NCBI GenBank assembly: GCA_001275005.1
Contig: JWZX01002799.1
Location: forward strand, 1-54,717
Reading direction: 5' to 3'
Origin: Chrysochromulina tobinii
Taxonomy: Eukaryota; Haptophyta; Prymnesiales; Chrysochromulinaceae
DNA length: 54,717 bases
The stretch's first letter is position 1. The number at the start of each line of letters is the position of its first letter. Position numbers and translations under genes: made by a program. The notes beneath the pieces are model-generated. The model had not been told where the DNA came from. It did no database searches and saw nothing but the letters and a program-made list of their open reading frames with translations. This document shows positions 9,562-24,355 of this stretch, piece by piece.

Positions 9562-9750
9562 GAAGAGAACTGCGCCCCAAATGATGTCGACTGCATCGTG
9601 GACGAGTGCCGCAAACGAAAGACGACGGAATTCCTAGTCAAGTGGGAAAAGGGTGGAGCGCGCGCGGATGACAACATGTGGGAGCCTCTGGAGCATGTGC
9701 AAGAACATCTTGAGGCGTTTGCGTCCTCGTGGCGGGCTCGCTCAGCATGA
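9562..9750 (+). pseudogene. Chromodomain fragment, probably chromovirus relic
   Basis: After the transferase stop, the same frame reads VDCIVDECRKRKTTEFLVKW and then DDNMWEPLEHVQEHLEAF, ending at a TGA (9748-9750). This is the usual chromodomain pattern (aromatic/Ile-Val start, LVKW, WEP). Such domains end the integrases of Ty3/gypsy chromoviruses. No integrase or reverse transcriptase is visible beside it, so a truncated relic is the simplest reading. Confidence 0.6.
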
Positions 9751-10631
9751 GATAAGCTTAAAGCGAGAGAGCGCGGCGCGAAGTGTATCAGACCTGGTCG
9801 GTAGCCAGGAGCCCCCGTGAAAACATAGTGTGAATACTGTAAATTGACTGTAAATCTGCTTATATCAACTTGAATCATCAAGAAGGCCGATCGTGACGGC
9901 TTACGCACGCTAGTAGTTCACTACTAACGTCAGTGGTTGGCAGTGAGGTGAGTAGTTCGTTCCCTTTTCGTTCCCAACTCCAGACCCGTGGTCAGAAGCA
10001 ATGTCGAGAAGCAATGAAGCTATAGCGTTACATCATTCATGTTCCCGCAATTATATACCCAAGTGGGTACTAGGAAGGGATTACGAATATGTAGATTTGC
10101 ACACAATCAATCCGATCTTCATACTTGTACCCTGATTTCAAACTGAGTGGCGTACCGGTATAAGTAAGGCAATGAAGTACGAGGCGCGTACGGCCGTTGG
10201 ATTAGGATTTCATCATCGTCATGGCGCCAACATGCACGACAATTCATCCGCTCGCGACGTGACGAAACCTACTCTCACGAAACCCACACGCGCCCCGGCG
10301 CCGTCGCGACGTTGCATCTCATCTAGCGCAACCGTCTCAACTCACCGAAAACATATCTCACAACGCAGATTCCAACCCGCGTGCTTGCGCTTATCATAAC
10401 GCCCAGTACGACGCCCAGCACCCCCACACGCGCCCTCTGTCGTCCTCTGCCAAACCACCCTGATGCCAAACCAACCGTCCAGACCCAAACCACCGTAGAG
10501 AATGCAAGCCAGCGTCCGCCAGCCAAACCACCCTGATGCCAAACCACCGTACAGAATGCAAGCACAAGCGTCGCCCCCAAAATCTGAAAGCCACCTAGGC
10601 TCGGATGTGGTGCCCATCCATACCAGGCAAC
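9751..10631. other. Intergenic between convergent genes
   Basis: No supported gene. Around 10455-10560 a Pro/Trp-coding degenerate repeat (CCAAACCACCCTGATGCCAA, with GTA[G/C]AGAATGCAAG) occurs twice. Base composition rises in GC across this stretch, and introner-rich DNA starts just to its right. Confidence 0.5.
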
Positions 10632-14806
<4,175 letters not shown>

Positions 14807-15186
14807 GCGAGCTCCGTGCGCTGCCAGCTGCGAAGGAGATGGGCACGTGTCAAGCAGCTGGACGAGCCAGGAGCCGAACAAGGGAGGCGAGGCGAGGCGA
14901 GCACCTCGACCGCGTCGACTTTCGGTTCTTTAGGGATCGGTCTCCAGGTAATAAGAGATGACGTGGCGGTCGCCCGCACGAAAAGTGTGACTGGCCGGTA
15001 AATATTTCAAATATGGAGGTTACGGGTCTGATTTCTGGCGATTTTCGACAAGTCGTTTTGTCCGCGACACTCGAGACGAAACGCTCTCCACAGCCTGCAT
15101 CGATCCCTGCATCCACAGCGACGCTGGACTCTCGCCCCCGGCGCGCGCGCGCGCACCCAGCACCGCAAGGCGTGCCGATCGTCGCC
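14807..15186. promoter_or_regulatory. Divergent promoter region, reductase fusion and exostosin-like gene
   Basis: The two head-to-head genes are about 380 bp apart. A second in-frame ATG at 15013 for the plus gene would shorten this to about 200 bp. No TATA-like element is obvious beyond TAAATATTTCAAATATG (15000-15015). Confidence 0.4.
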
Positions 15187-18100
15187 ATGCCGAGTCGGTT
15201 CTTCAGTGAATCGAGAGCTGCGAGCGGCGGAGGCGACGTCTGCTGGGACGAGTATAAGTCCACGGACCTGGTGCTTCGCAGGCCGGACATCGCGAGCGAA
15301 TCCGAGCGGTGCCCGGATCGATACGGCGACCTAGCCTCGGCCAAGGCGGCGTGCCTCGGCTCCGCGCGCGCCTGGTGCGGCGGCGTCACCCGAGACAATG
15401 GGATCCGATGCGAGACGCCCCGAGCTGGCCAAAAGCTCCACTTCGAGCTGCGCACGGCCGAGAGCGAAGGCGAGACGGCCTCGACCTCGATCTCTTGGGT
15501 GCACCGTCCGCGACCCAAGGACGGCAGCAGCTGCGCGCCGGCGGGCGAGCGGCGCGGCACCAAGCGCGGCCTGCACGTGCGCCGCACGCCGTCCGCCGCC
15601 GCGGCGCGGGGTTTCGTCACAGGGAGCACGCATCTCATCCCACCGCCGAGGGGTTTCGTCACAGGGAGCATGCATCTCATCCCACCGCCAGATGCCCGTT
15701 CGAGCGACGACGACCGTTTGAACGCGCTGCTGCGCGCGAACCTGGAGATCGCGCGGGAGCGCATGGCGCGCGGCCCGCCCGCGTTTGAGCGCTTCCCACA
15801 TCTCGCCTTCCGCAACCGGGACTGGGGCGAATCGACCCGTCACGGTCGCGGCGACATGTACCCACTGTACACGCAGGTATACACGCCGGGGCACCCACCT
15901 GATGAGGGAGGCCATTAGCATGCGCTCAGAGATGCGACATGTACCCTCTGCACACGCAGGATACGATGCGCAACCTCGCCGATCATCTCTTCGACTCCTC
16001 GACCGGCTATGCGATCGGTGAGCTCTCGCCCTGACTGCATGCTGATTGCGACTCGATTGCGATTTGATTGCGATCGGAGTGCTGCCTCGTGCGACTTGAT
16101 TGCGACTTGATTGCGACTTGATTGCGGTCGGGGTGCTGCCTCATTTGGCAGGTCCAGCCGTGCATGCAAGTGCTCATTAAGGCGCCTGTGCCCCTCCCCT
16201 CCCTCCTTTCCCCACAGGTCCGCGGCAGGCGCCTATGGTCCAGCCGTGCCAGCTGATCTATTCGACCCTGAGGCCGACCAAGGACTTCGTCAGGCAAGCG
16301 CACCCGCACATCACACCCCAACCCCTAACTTCGTCAGGCAAGCGCACCCGCACATCACGGCCCCGTACCTGCTGATCACACCCTAAACCCTAACTTCGTC
16401 AGGCAAGCGCACCCGCACATCACGGCCCCGTACCTGCTGATCACACCCTAAACCCTAACTTCGGCAGGCAAGTGCACCCGCACATCACGGCCCCGTACCT
16501 GCTGATCACACCCTAAACCCTAACTTCGGCAGGCAAGTGCACCAGCACATCACGGCCCCGTACCTGCTGATCACCGACACGGCGGACGAGGGCATCACGC
16601 ATTATCATGCCGTAGACTCGCTGCTTAGCTCGAGGACCCTTCGCCACTGGTGGGCGGTCGACAACGAGGTGAGTGCATGCTGATGGCCTCTGATGGCTGA
16701 TTGCGTCCCTCATTAGCTCGAGTACCCTTCGCCACTGGTGGGCGGTCGACAACGAGGTGAGTGCATGCTGATGGCCTCTGTGAGTGCGTGCTGATGGCCT
16801 CTGTGAGTGCATGCTGATTGCCTCTGTGAGTGCCGCTGGTGGCCTCTGATGGCCTCTGGTGGCCTCTGATGGCCTCTGCTTTGAGTACCACTGGGATGCG
16901 ACTGACGATCCTTCCAAATTTGGCAGGTGCTCGACTCTCCCAAAGTGAGCTCGGTGCCGCTCGGCGTGATGGACTCGCTCGAGATCGGGGTGCGTGATTG
17001 CCGCTGATGACCGCTGATTGCAACTGATTGCAACTGATTGCAAATGATTGCAACTGAGTGCCACTCCCTTTCGTCACCCGAACCAATGATGATGACCAGG
17101 CTGAGCCTCTAATTGCCTCTAATTGCCTCTAATTGCCTCTAATTGCAACTGATGACCAGGCTGAGCCCTTTCCCTTGCCTGTTTTGGTAGGTGCGCGGGC
17201 AGCCGCAGTCGGTCTCCTTCCACGCCAACGTCGCCGAGTACCTATCGACCATCCTCGCCGCCCAGAGCCAGCCCAAGACCCGATGGCTCATGATGCAAAT
17301 GACCATCACGCACCCAGAGCGCAAGCGGGTGCGCGATACGCTCTGGCCACAAAAAGGGGCGTGCATGCACGTGCTCACCACGGCGCGCGTCCCCCTGCTT
17401 CCACAGGTGCGCGACACCTTCGGGCCCAAGTGGGGGGATGGCGAGGTGCGGATCACGCCCCGAGAATCTATGGGCCAGCCGTGCATGCAAGCGCTCAGCA
17501 TGGCGCCCCACCTCTCCTTTCCCCACAGGTGCGGATCACGCCCGAGAATCCCGCCAAGATTCGCGTGCCTGAGTATCTGCGGACTTTGGGGCAGCACCGC
17601 TTCGTGCTCTCGCCACGTGGCAACGGCTTGGACGCGCACCGGACTTGGGAAGCTCTCATGGTGGGCACTTGATTGCCTCTGGATTGCCGCTTGATTGCCG
17701 CTTGATTGCCGCTTGATTGCCTCTTGATTGCCTCACGTGGGAAGCTCTCGTGGTGGGCACGATCCCGATCTGCCTGGTGATGCTTGATGGCCCCTGATGA
17801 CGGCCACTGATTGCTGTCCTCATCAGGTGGGCACGATCCCGATCTGCCGCTCGTCGGCTCTCAACCCGCTCTACGAGCAGCTGCCGGTCCTCATTGTGCG
17901 CGGCTGGACGGGCGTAACGCCTACCCCGCGCCCGCCCTGCATGCAAGTGCTCACGACGGCGCCCGCACCCCCTCTCCCCACAGGTGCGCGACTGGACGGA
18001 CGTGACGCCGCGCCTCCTTCGAAGTTTCCTCGTCAACTACACGATCCGCAAGCCCTTCTACCGGTACGAGAAGCTCTTTGCGGACTATTGGGTCGGGCAG

Positions 18101-18340
18101 GTGCGATGCCTCGCGAGCGCTGCCTCGGATGACCTCTGATGACCTCTGATGACCTCTGATTGCCTCCCTCATCAGGTGGCGGTGCATCGCGAGCGCTGCC
18201 TCGCCGACGAGCGCGCCCGGCACGCGCCGAACTACACGTACGACTACAACTTGCCCGCCGGATGGCACGCGCTCAATCGCGAGGGGCAGCCTGAGCGAAT
18301 CCGCCCGTGGGCGTCCGACGCGGCCGCGAGTGTCGGCTAG
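15187..18340 (+). CDS. Exostosin-like glycosyltransferase (11 exons, about 560 aa)
   Basis: Exons: 15187-15876, 15960-16017, 16218-16293, 16533-16668, 16927-16989, 17191-17328, 17407-17445, 17529-17660, 17827-17895, 17984-18100, 18176-18340; all phases match. An earlier in-frame ATG at 15013 is possible. The N-terminal part has paired cysteines (GDVCWDEYK ... CPDRYGDLASAKAAC). The C-terminal half carries a hallmark found in exostosin-type transferases: VLSPRGNGLDAHRTWEALM|VGTIPICRSSALNPLYE, then LPVLIVRDWTDVTP. It likely adds sugars to secreted or cell-surface glycans; donor unknown. Exon 1 contains a 14-residue tandem repeat (RGFVTGSxHLIPPP, near 15607-15690). Introns are of both families, plus one with a telomere-like core (16294-16532, GC-AG). 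Confidence 0.82.
16162..16217 (+). mobile_element. Family I introner core, diverged
   Basis: GCATGCAAGTGCTCATTAAGG to CCTTTCCCCACAG at the 3' end of intron 2 of the exostosin-like gene. The bases before it (GGTCCAGCCGTGC) copy part of the following exon. Confidence 0.7.
16285..16540 (+). repeat. 65-bp tandem array with telomere-like cores inside an intron
   Basis: The segment CTTCGTCAGGCAAGCGCACC begins at 16285, 16329, 16394, 16459 and 16524 (last three gaps exactly 65 bp). Copies 2-5 are each preceded by a telomere-like core (first ACCCCAACCCCTAA, then ACCCTAAACCCTAA three times). The exon start (GCAAGTGCACCAGCACATC) is thus repeated, and splicing AG|GC...AG from 16294 to 16532 keeps frame. 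CCTAAC near the acceptor would serve as a branch point. Confidence 0.85.
17363..17406 (+). mobile_element. Family I introner core
   Basis: GCATGCACGTGCTCACCACGG ... CTTCCACAG. The preceding intron bases GTGCGCGATACG copy the exon start GTGCGCGACACC. Another copy at 17483-17528 is preceded by GTGCGGATCACGCCC, which is also the first 15 bases of its downstream exon. Confidence 0.85.
17939..17983 (+). mobile_element. Family I introner core
   Basis: GCATGCAAGTGCTCACGACGG ... CTCTCCCCACAG. Upstream, GTGCGCGGCTGGACGG copies the downstream exon start GTGCGCGACTGGACGG with a few differences. Confidence 0.85.
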
Positions 18341-18594
18341 CTCTAGCTGACCAAACTCCAGACCGGCCGCTTCTGCCAACACACAGATCACAGTCACAGC
18401 TGTATTGTACCAGTCAACAGTAGTGTCGGCTAGCGGTGAACACACGTTTTGATGGATTTCCTAAATGAGATTTTCCTGATTTCGTCTGTCATGAAAAATG
18501 CCGAGAGAATCGCTTCGAAGTGCGTAATTGCGTTATATTTGAGGACAATCCTCGGAGATATGCACGGCGGGCCGCCGCCGCCCGCCCTAATACC

Positions 18595-20230
18595 ATGGTG
18601 CGCCTTGCCATGATGAAGATCGTCCTCCTGGCGCTGGCGCCGGCAACGACGCTGGGACAGACGCTGACAGCTGCGGGCTTCGTGCCTTACTTGGGCTACA
18701 CCGGCACACTCGCGGTGATTGGCACGATCGGTCCGATGACGACAGTGGGCACAAACCAGACATTCGAGTACATTCTGACTGGCGTCGACCCGGCGTGCTA
18801 TGGCGGCGCGAACCTCAGCGCGGTGAACTCGTGCGGCATCCACATCCACGTGGGAACGAGCTGCTCGAGCAACGCCGGCGGGCACTACTTCACAGGCGCT
18901 GTGACGACGGACCCGTGGACAGCGATCGCGTACACGTCGACTAGCGGCACAACTCAGGGCACGTACACCGTCAAGACGGGCGGCACGTCCTACGACGTAC
19001 AGGGCCGCACGGTGATCATCCACAACTACGTCGGCGGGCGCATCGCGTGCGCTGTACTGTCCAACGGCGTGAACGTGACGCTGGCGGCGACGCCCTTTGT
19101 CAAGTACTTCGACTACACAGGTTCCCTCGTGGTGAGAGGCGTCGTCAACCCGATGACGACGGTTGGAACGTCGCAGACGTCGACGCAGACGTTCACATAC
19201 GTGCTGACTGGCATCGACCTGGCGTGCTCTGGCGGCGCGAACCGCAGCGTGGCGAACTCGTGTGGCATCCACATCCATGCGCAATCGAGCTGCTTGAGCA
19301 ACGCCGGCATGCACTTCTACTTCCCAGGAGCTGTTGTGACGACGGACCCGTGGGAAACGATCGCGTACACAGCAGTCGCCGACGCGGTCAATGTCACGCA
19401 AACCTCCGGCACGCACACTGTGAATACGGGCGCCGAGTCTGTCGACATTGCTGGCCGTTCGGTGATCATCCATGACTACAACGGCGGACGCATCGCGTGT
19501 GCCCTCCTCGGCGCGGTGACGGTGGTGCCACCGAATACGCCACCGAGCAGCCCACCGACGAAGACGCCACCGAGTAGTCCACCGCCGACGATCAAAGACT
19601 GCTTCCCCTCCTCTGCCACCGTCATGCTCGCTAGTGGCACCGAGCGATCGCTCGGTGCGCTGCAGCTGGGCGACGAGATCGTCGTGTCCTGTGCCCGCCC
19701 TGCATGCAAGTGCTCACGACGGCGCCCGCACCCCTCTCCCCACAGGTGCGCTGCAGCTGGGCGACGAGATCGTCGTGTCCACGGCCGCGGGCGTCCTCAC
19801 CACCGACTTCGTCAGTGCGCTCTCGCTCGCCAACAAGGATGCGGAGCCCGCGTTCTTCCTCGTGCTCTCGACGGCCGCCGGCCGCACCGTAACCCTCACG
19901 GAGGGCCACCACATACCGGTAGGTCCGTCCTGCTGCGCCACGCTGGTGACGGCGGACGAGGTTCAGATGGGCGACACAGTGTGGATCGCTTCGACCACCG
20001 GGGCGGCCGTGCCATCGGCCGTGACCAAGGTGGCGAAGGTGAGCAAGAAGGGTCTGCATTCGCCCGTGATGACCAACGGCCACTTCCCGCTCGTCGACGG
20101 CGTCGTGACCGCCTTCGATTCCATCCACATGGTCACCGCTGCCGGCTACTTCCTCCCGATGCTTGAGACGACCGGATTCGTCCACCTCTTCAAGCGCGCC
20201 GCCTTCGACAGCGAGCGCAAGTTCATCTGA
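18595..20230 (+). CDS. Secreted tandem SOD-like domains + Hint autoprocessing domain (514 aa)
   Basis: Exon 1 is 18595-19654 and exon 2 is 19746-20230. A signal peptide (MVRLAMMKIVLLALAPATTLG) leads into two repeats of a Cu/Zn-SOD-like fold (residues about 30-160 and 165-300), each with SCGIHIH, an SNAG motif and VIIH(N/D)Y.GGRIACA. The first His pair resembles a metal-binding strand; enzymatic SOD activity is doubtful because the full ligand set is not evident. A Pro/Ser/Thr linker (PPSSPPTKTPPSSPP) follows. The Hint domain starts at Cys333 (DCFPSSATVMLASG) and has TLTEGHHIPVG (TxxH-like block) and HSPVMTNGHFPLVDG. Hedgehog-type Hint domains cleave themselves at that Cys by an N-S shift, so the SOD-like half may be released or modified. 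The intron is a textbook introner with a 35-bp flanking duplication. Confidence 0.85.
19655..19745 (+). mobile_element. Introner with 35-bp flanking duplication (intron of SOD/Hint gene)
   Basis: The intron begins with GTGCGCTGCAGCTGGGCGAC and 15 further bases that are identical to the first 35 bases of exon 2. A family I core (19702-19745, GCATGCAAGTGCTCACGACGG ... CTCTCCCCACAG) follows. Removing the 91 bases restores one continuous Hint domain. Confidence 0.9.
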
Positions 20231-20701
20231 GCCCACATCGGATAGGCTCCTTTGAGCTCCTCTCAGATTGCAGGGAGGGAAGACCATGCAAGCAGCTGGA
20301 GCCTGTGAGGCCGGCGGCGGGGCGGGGGGGTACCAGCTCCTTAGTGAGCTCAACTCAGATTGGGAGATGTGCGGCCCGGGCACCTCGCACGTCGTAGCAT
20401 GATGCGAATGGGATCAACGAGCGTGAGATCATGCATGCACACGCTTCAAGCGCCTTGAACCTCGCTGGTGGCATGTAGTTGGCATGGGGTGTTCGGCGCG
20501 ATGCGTGAATGAAGGCTGTCTCGGAACTGATTGTCCTGACATTCGTCAAATTGGTACAACGATGACGTGACTCGTGTGACGTGTGTGCTCGTCCCGTCGT
20601 CGTGTGAGAGAGTGGAAAATGCCGCATCGGTGTGTACCTTGGTCGCGGAGAAAGAACTTTCTTTCACACTGACCGGATTCGTTCACACTCCGGGTCGAAC
20701 G

Positions 20702-23700
20702 ATGTCCGACGAGCGCCCGCATGTGCTCATCGTGGGCGCCGGCCCGATCGGCCTCGAGGCGGCGGTCAGCTGCCGGTACGCCGGCTTCCGCGTGACGGTC
20801 GCCGAGAAGGGTGCCGACATCGCGAGCTCCGTGCGCCACTGGAAGCACGTGCGCCTCTTCTCGGCCAACACGCTCAACAACTCGGCCGACGGCCTGCGTG
20901 CGCTCGCAGAGCTCGGCAGCCCCGCGCCCGCGCCCACGGCGTGCCCAACCGGCGCCGAATTCGCCGATGGCTATCTCGAGCCGCTCGCGCGTTGGCTCGC
21001 CGAGGACGCGGAGGTGAGGCTCTCGACGCGGGTCGACTCCATCTCGAGAGGCTCGCTGCTCAAGGGCGATGCGATCAAAGGCGCCGGCGACCACGCGCGC
21101 GACCGCACGCCGTTTGCGGCGCTCCTCGTCGGGGCGAATGGCGAAGAGACCTTCCTCGAACGTCTCGACGCCGTCATAGACTGCTCCGGCACGTACGGCA
21201 ACGGTACGCAGCCGACAGGCGATTGAGTACTCATGATTGCTCATGATTGATCATGACTGCTCCTGATTGCTACTGATTGCTCCTGATTGCTCCGGCACGT
21301 ACGGCAACGGTACGCAGCCGAGGCGAGCTCGCGCGCTGAGTGCGTCTCTGATGACGTCTCTTCTGATGTGACGTCTACTGATTGCGTCCATCATCAGGCA
21401 ACTTCCTCGGCCGCGGCGGCGCCCCTGCGCTCCTGATTGCTCCTGATTTCTCCTGATTGCGTCCATCATCAGGCAACTTCCTCGGCCGCGGCGGCGCCCC
21501 TGCGCTTGGGGAGCGCCAGCTGCGCGCGGAGGCACAGCCACCTGTCACCAAGCGTGCAAGGGATGTCTTCTTCGACTCGGTGCGCCTGATGAGACCTCTG
21601 ATTGCGGCTGATGAGACCTCTGATTGCGGCTGATGAGACCTCTGATTGCGGCTGATGAGACCTCTGATTGCGGCTGATGAGACCTCTGATTGCGGCTGAT
21701 GAGACCTCTGATTGCGGCTGATGAGCTCTCTGATGACCTCCGATGACGCCTGATGACGTCTCTGATTGCGCCTGATGAACACCTTCATCAGGTCCCCGAT
21801 GTGCTCGGGGACGATGTCGCCTCCTTCCTGCCTGATGACGTCTCTGATTGCGCCCGATGAACACCTTCATCAGGTCCCCGATGTGCTCGGGGACGATGTC
21901 GCCTCCTTCCTGCCACCAGACGGCACGCGGCGGCGGACCATCGCTGTGGTTGGAAGTGGCTACTCCGCGGCGACGACCCTCGGCAATCTCCTCGATCTCG
22001 CGGCATCTCGTGGGCATACGTATCACGCTCGAGCTCGAAACCTGATTGCATCTCTGATTGCATCTCTGAGTGCACCTCTGATGACAAATCTAATGGCCCC
22101 CGATGGGCACTCATTGCCTCCCTCCTCAGGTACACCCTCGAGATCGAGTGGCTCGTTCGGAAGCCAACCGCCGTCGGCGCACCGTACGTGCACCTCCCCG
22201 CCAGATTGCACCTCCCCGCCAGATTGCACCTCCGCCAGATTGCACCTCCGCCTGAGGGCACCTCTGCGTGCCTCTGATGGCCTCTCTCATCAGGCTCTGA
22301 TTGCCTCTCTCATCAGGTACGCGCAGCTCGAAGACGACCCGCTGCCTTCGCGCCAAAAGCTAGTCACGATGGCGAATCATATAGCGACGACGAAGGACGG
22401 CGCAGGCGGAGCGCCCGGCACAACGCCTCCGGTACGCCTGTGGATTGCCTTGCTCATCAGGCGGAGCGCCCGGCACGACGCCTCCTGTACGCGTGCACCG
22501 CGGCGTGAGCGTGAGCGGCCGCATGCAAGTGCTCACCACGGCGCCTCGCCCTCCCCAAAGGTACGCGTGCACCGCGGCGTGAGCGTGAGCGGCGGCATGC
22601 AAGTGCTCACCACGGCGCCTCGCCTTCCCCACAGGTACGCGTGCACCGCGGCGTGAGCGTGACACGTGTCAGTCGGCAGACCGATGGCACCATCCTGCTC
22701 GAGGGCATGCGCGAGAGCGCCGTCGTGGGCGAGGGCGCCGTCGTGGGCGAGGGCGCTGTCGTGGGCGAAGGCGCCGTCGTGGGCGATGAGCCGTTACCGA
22801 TGGAGCCCTTCTCGCTGCGCGTCGATACGCTCGTCTCGCAGGTGATTACGTCTGATTACGCCTCTGATTACGCCTCTGATTACGCCTCTGATTACGTCCG
22901 ATTACGCCTCTGAGTACGCCTCTGATTACGACACTCATGACACATGACTGCGACTGAGTAGGTCTGATTGCGACCGAGTACACCTGATTGCGTCTGATTG
23001 CGTCTGATTGCGTCTGATTGCGTCTGATTGCGTCTGCGAGCACCCCTCACAGGCGTCTGATTGCGTCTGATTGCGTCTGATTGCGTCTGATTGCGTCTGC
23101 GAGCACCCCTCACAGGTGGGCTACCGGCCGTCGTACGATCTCGCGAGCGAGCTACAGGTGCACCTGTGCTACGCCAGCGAGGGGCCGATGAAGCTGGCTT
23201 CGTCATTGCTCACCACGGCGCCACTCCCTCTTCCCCACAGGTGCACCTGTGCTACGCCAGCGAGGGGCCGATGAAGCTGGCTTCGTCAGTGCTCACCACG
23301 GCGCCACTCCCTCTTCCCCACAGGTGCACCTGTGCTACGCCAGCGAGGGGCCGATGAAGCTGGCTTCGTCACTGCTCTCGGCGAAGCTCAAGGCGATGGC
23401 TAGCGGCGACGCGGCGGGCGCGAACGACTGCCTCAAGCAGGTGCGTAATGCGTGTAGCTGAGGGAAGCATGCAAGTGCTCACCACGGCGCCATCCCCTCT
23501 TCCCCACAGGTGCGTAATGCGTGTAGCTGAGGGCGGCGTGCGGCTGAGTGCGCGCTGATGAGCTCTGAGTGGCTCTGATGATACCTGTTGATTGCCTTGC
23601 TCATCAGGTGGCGCCTGGGCCTGAGATGCTGATGATACCTGTTGATTGCCTTGCTCATCAGGTGGCGCCCGGGCCCGAGATGCTCACAACGCCCGAACCG

Positions 23701-24120
23701 CGCTTCTACGTGCTCGGCTCGAAATCGTAAGAGACCTCTGATTGCGGCTGATGAGACCTCTGATTGCGGCTGATGGGACCTCTGATTGCGGCTGATGAGA
23801 CCTCTGATTGCGGCTGATGAGCTCTCTGATGACCTCCGATGACGCCTCTACGTGCTCGGCTCGAAATCGTATGGACGCTTCGCCTCCTCCCTTGTCCTGA
23901 CGGATCTACCTTTGGTGTGCATGCAAGTGCCCACCACGGCGCCCTCACCTCTCCCCACAGGTATGGCCGCTCCTCCTCCTTTCTGCTCACGGTGGGTCAC
24001 CAGCAAGTGCAGGCCGTGGTCGGTATGCTGAGCGCCGAGATGGGCGACCGGCTGCGCCCCAAGCCCGCGCCCGGGGCGGCGCCCGGGGCGGCGCCGCCGA
24101 CACCGCCGCCGGCACCCTAG
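20702..24120 (+). CDS. Flavin monooxygenase-like FAD/NAD(P) oxidoreductase (10 exons, about 504 aa)
   Basis: Exons: 20702-21203, 21473-21579, 21874-22019, 22130-22183, 22317-22431, 22635-22841, 23116-23157, 23324-23440, 23662-23726, 23961-24120. All phases match. The N terminus has the FAD Rossmann motif VLIVGAGPIGLEAA. DCSGTYGNG|NFLGRGG is the conserved turn before the second nucleotide site. A second dinucleotide motif, IAVVGSGYSAATTLGNL, should bind NADPH. It ends in an Ala/Pro tail. It probably hydroxylates or oxidises a small N- or S-containing compound; substrate unknown. Exon 6 contains an in-frame 18-bp tandem repeat (VVGEGA, four copies). All nine introns are introner or CTGAT-array type with flanking exon duplications. 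Confidence 0.85.
21580..21873 (+). repeat. Family II intron with six CTGATTGCGG/CTGATGAGAC units and a captured exon copy
   Basis: Units of about 21 bp (GACCTCTGATTGCGGCTGAT) repeat from about 21595 to 21720. The 39 bases beginning GTCCCCGATGTGCTCGG occur first at 21793 inside the intron and again as the start of exon 3 at 21874. Between them is a core of CTGATGACG/CTGATTGCG ending ACCTTCATCAG. Confidence 0.85.
22432..22634 (+). mobile_element. Nested introner insertions in one intron
   Basis: The exon start GTACGCGTGCACCGCGG is present three times: two intronic copies (from about 22489 and 22561) and the true exon at 22635. They are separated by family I cores (22521-22560, ending CCCCAAAG, and 22595-22634, ending CCCCACAG). 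The first core's non-canonical AAAG end may explain why the second is used. Confidence 0.85.
23158..23323 (+). mobile_element. Two identical introners in tandem, 83-bp period
   Basis: A 47-bp exon start (GTGCACCTGTGCTACGCCAG...) is present at 23158, 23241 and 23324 without mismatch. The two spacers (23205-23240 and 23288-23323) are 36-nt family I cores ending CTCTTCCCCACAG that differ at one or two bases. Related single cores lie at 23467-23509 and 23919-23960. The identity of the copies argues for a very recent event. Confidence 0.92.
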
Positions 24121-24355
24121 CATGCGTGCCTCGGAGAAACGGGAGCGGGCGCCGAGATGGGCATCGGTCTCTCTCTGTTTGTGACGTGACATACACCGGG
24201 GTTGTACCTGTCGAATCCTGTCGATCCTGCCGTGTCTATGGGTGTCTGTGAGTCGTAGACCCATTGGTAAATGAGATTCACGCCCAATTCACCGGGTCTG
24301 ACGAAATTCTGCTGATTCACACCCCCCCGTCCGACGTCTCGCCGACGAGATCGCC

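Noticed and set aside
14850-15815. 321-residue minus-strand frame
   Set aside because: It overlaps exon 1 of the exostosin-like gene, spans the divergent promoter, and is Arg/Ser/Pro-rich.
16316-16523. Telomere or chromosome end
   Set aside because: Only two CCCTAAA-type words per unit, internal to a gene and repeated with exon sequence.
18430-19473. 347-residue minus-strand frame
   Set aside because: It is the shadow of the SOD-like repeats on the plus strand and has no domain pattern.
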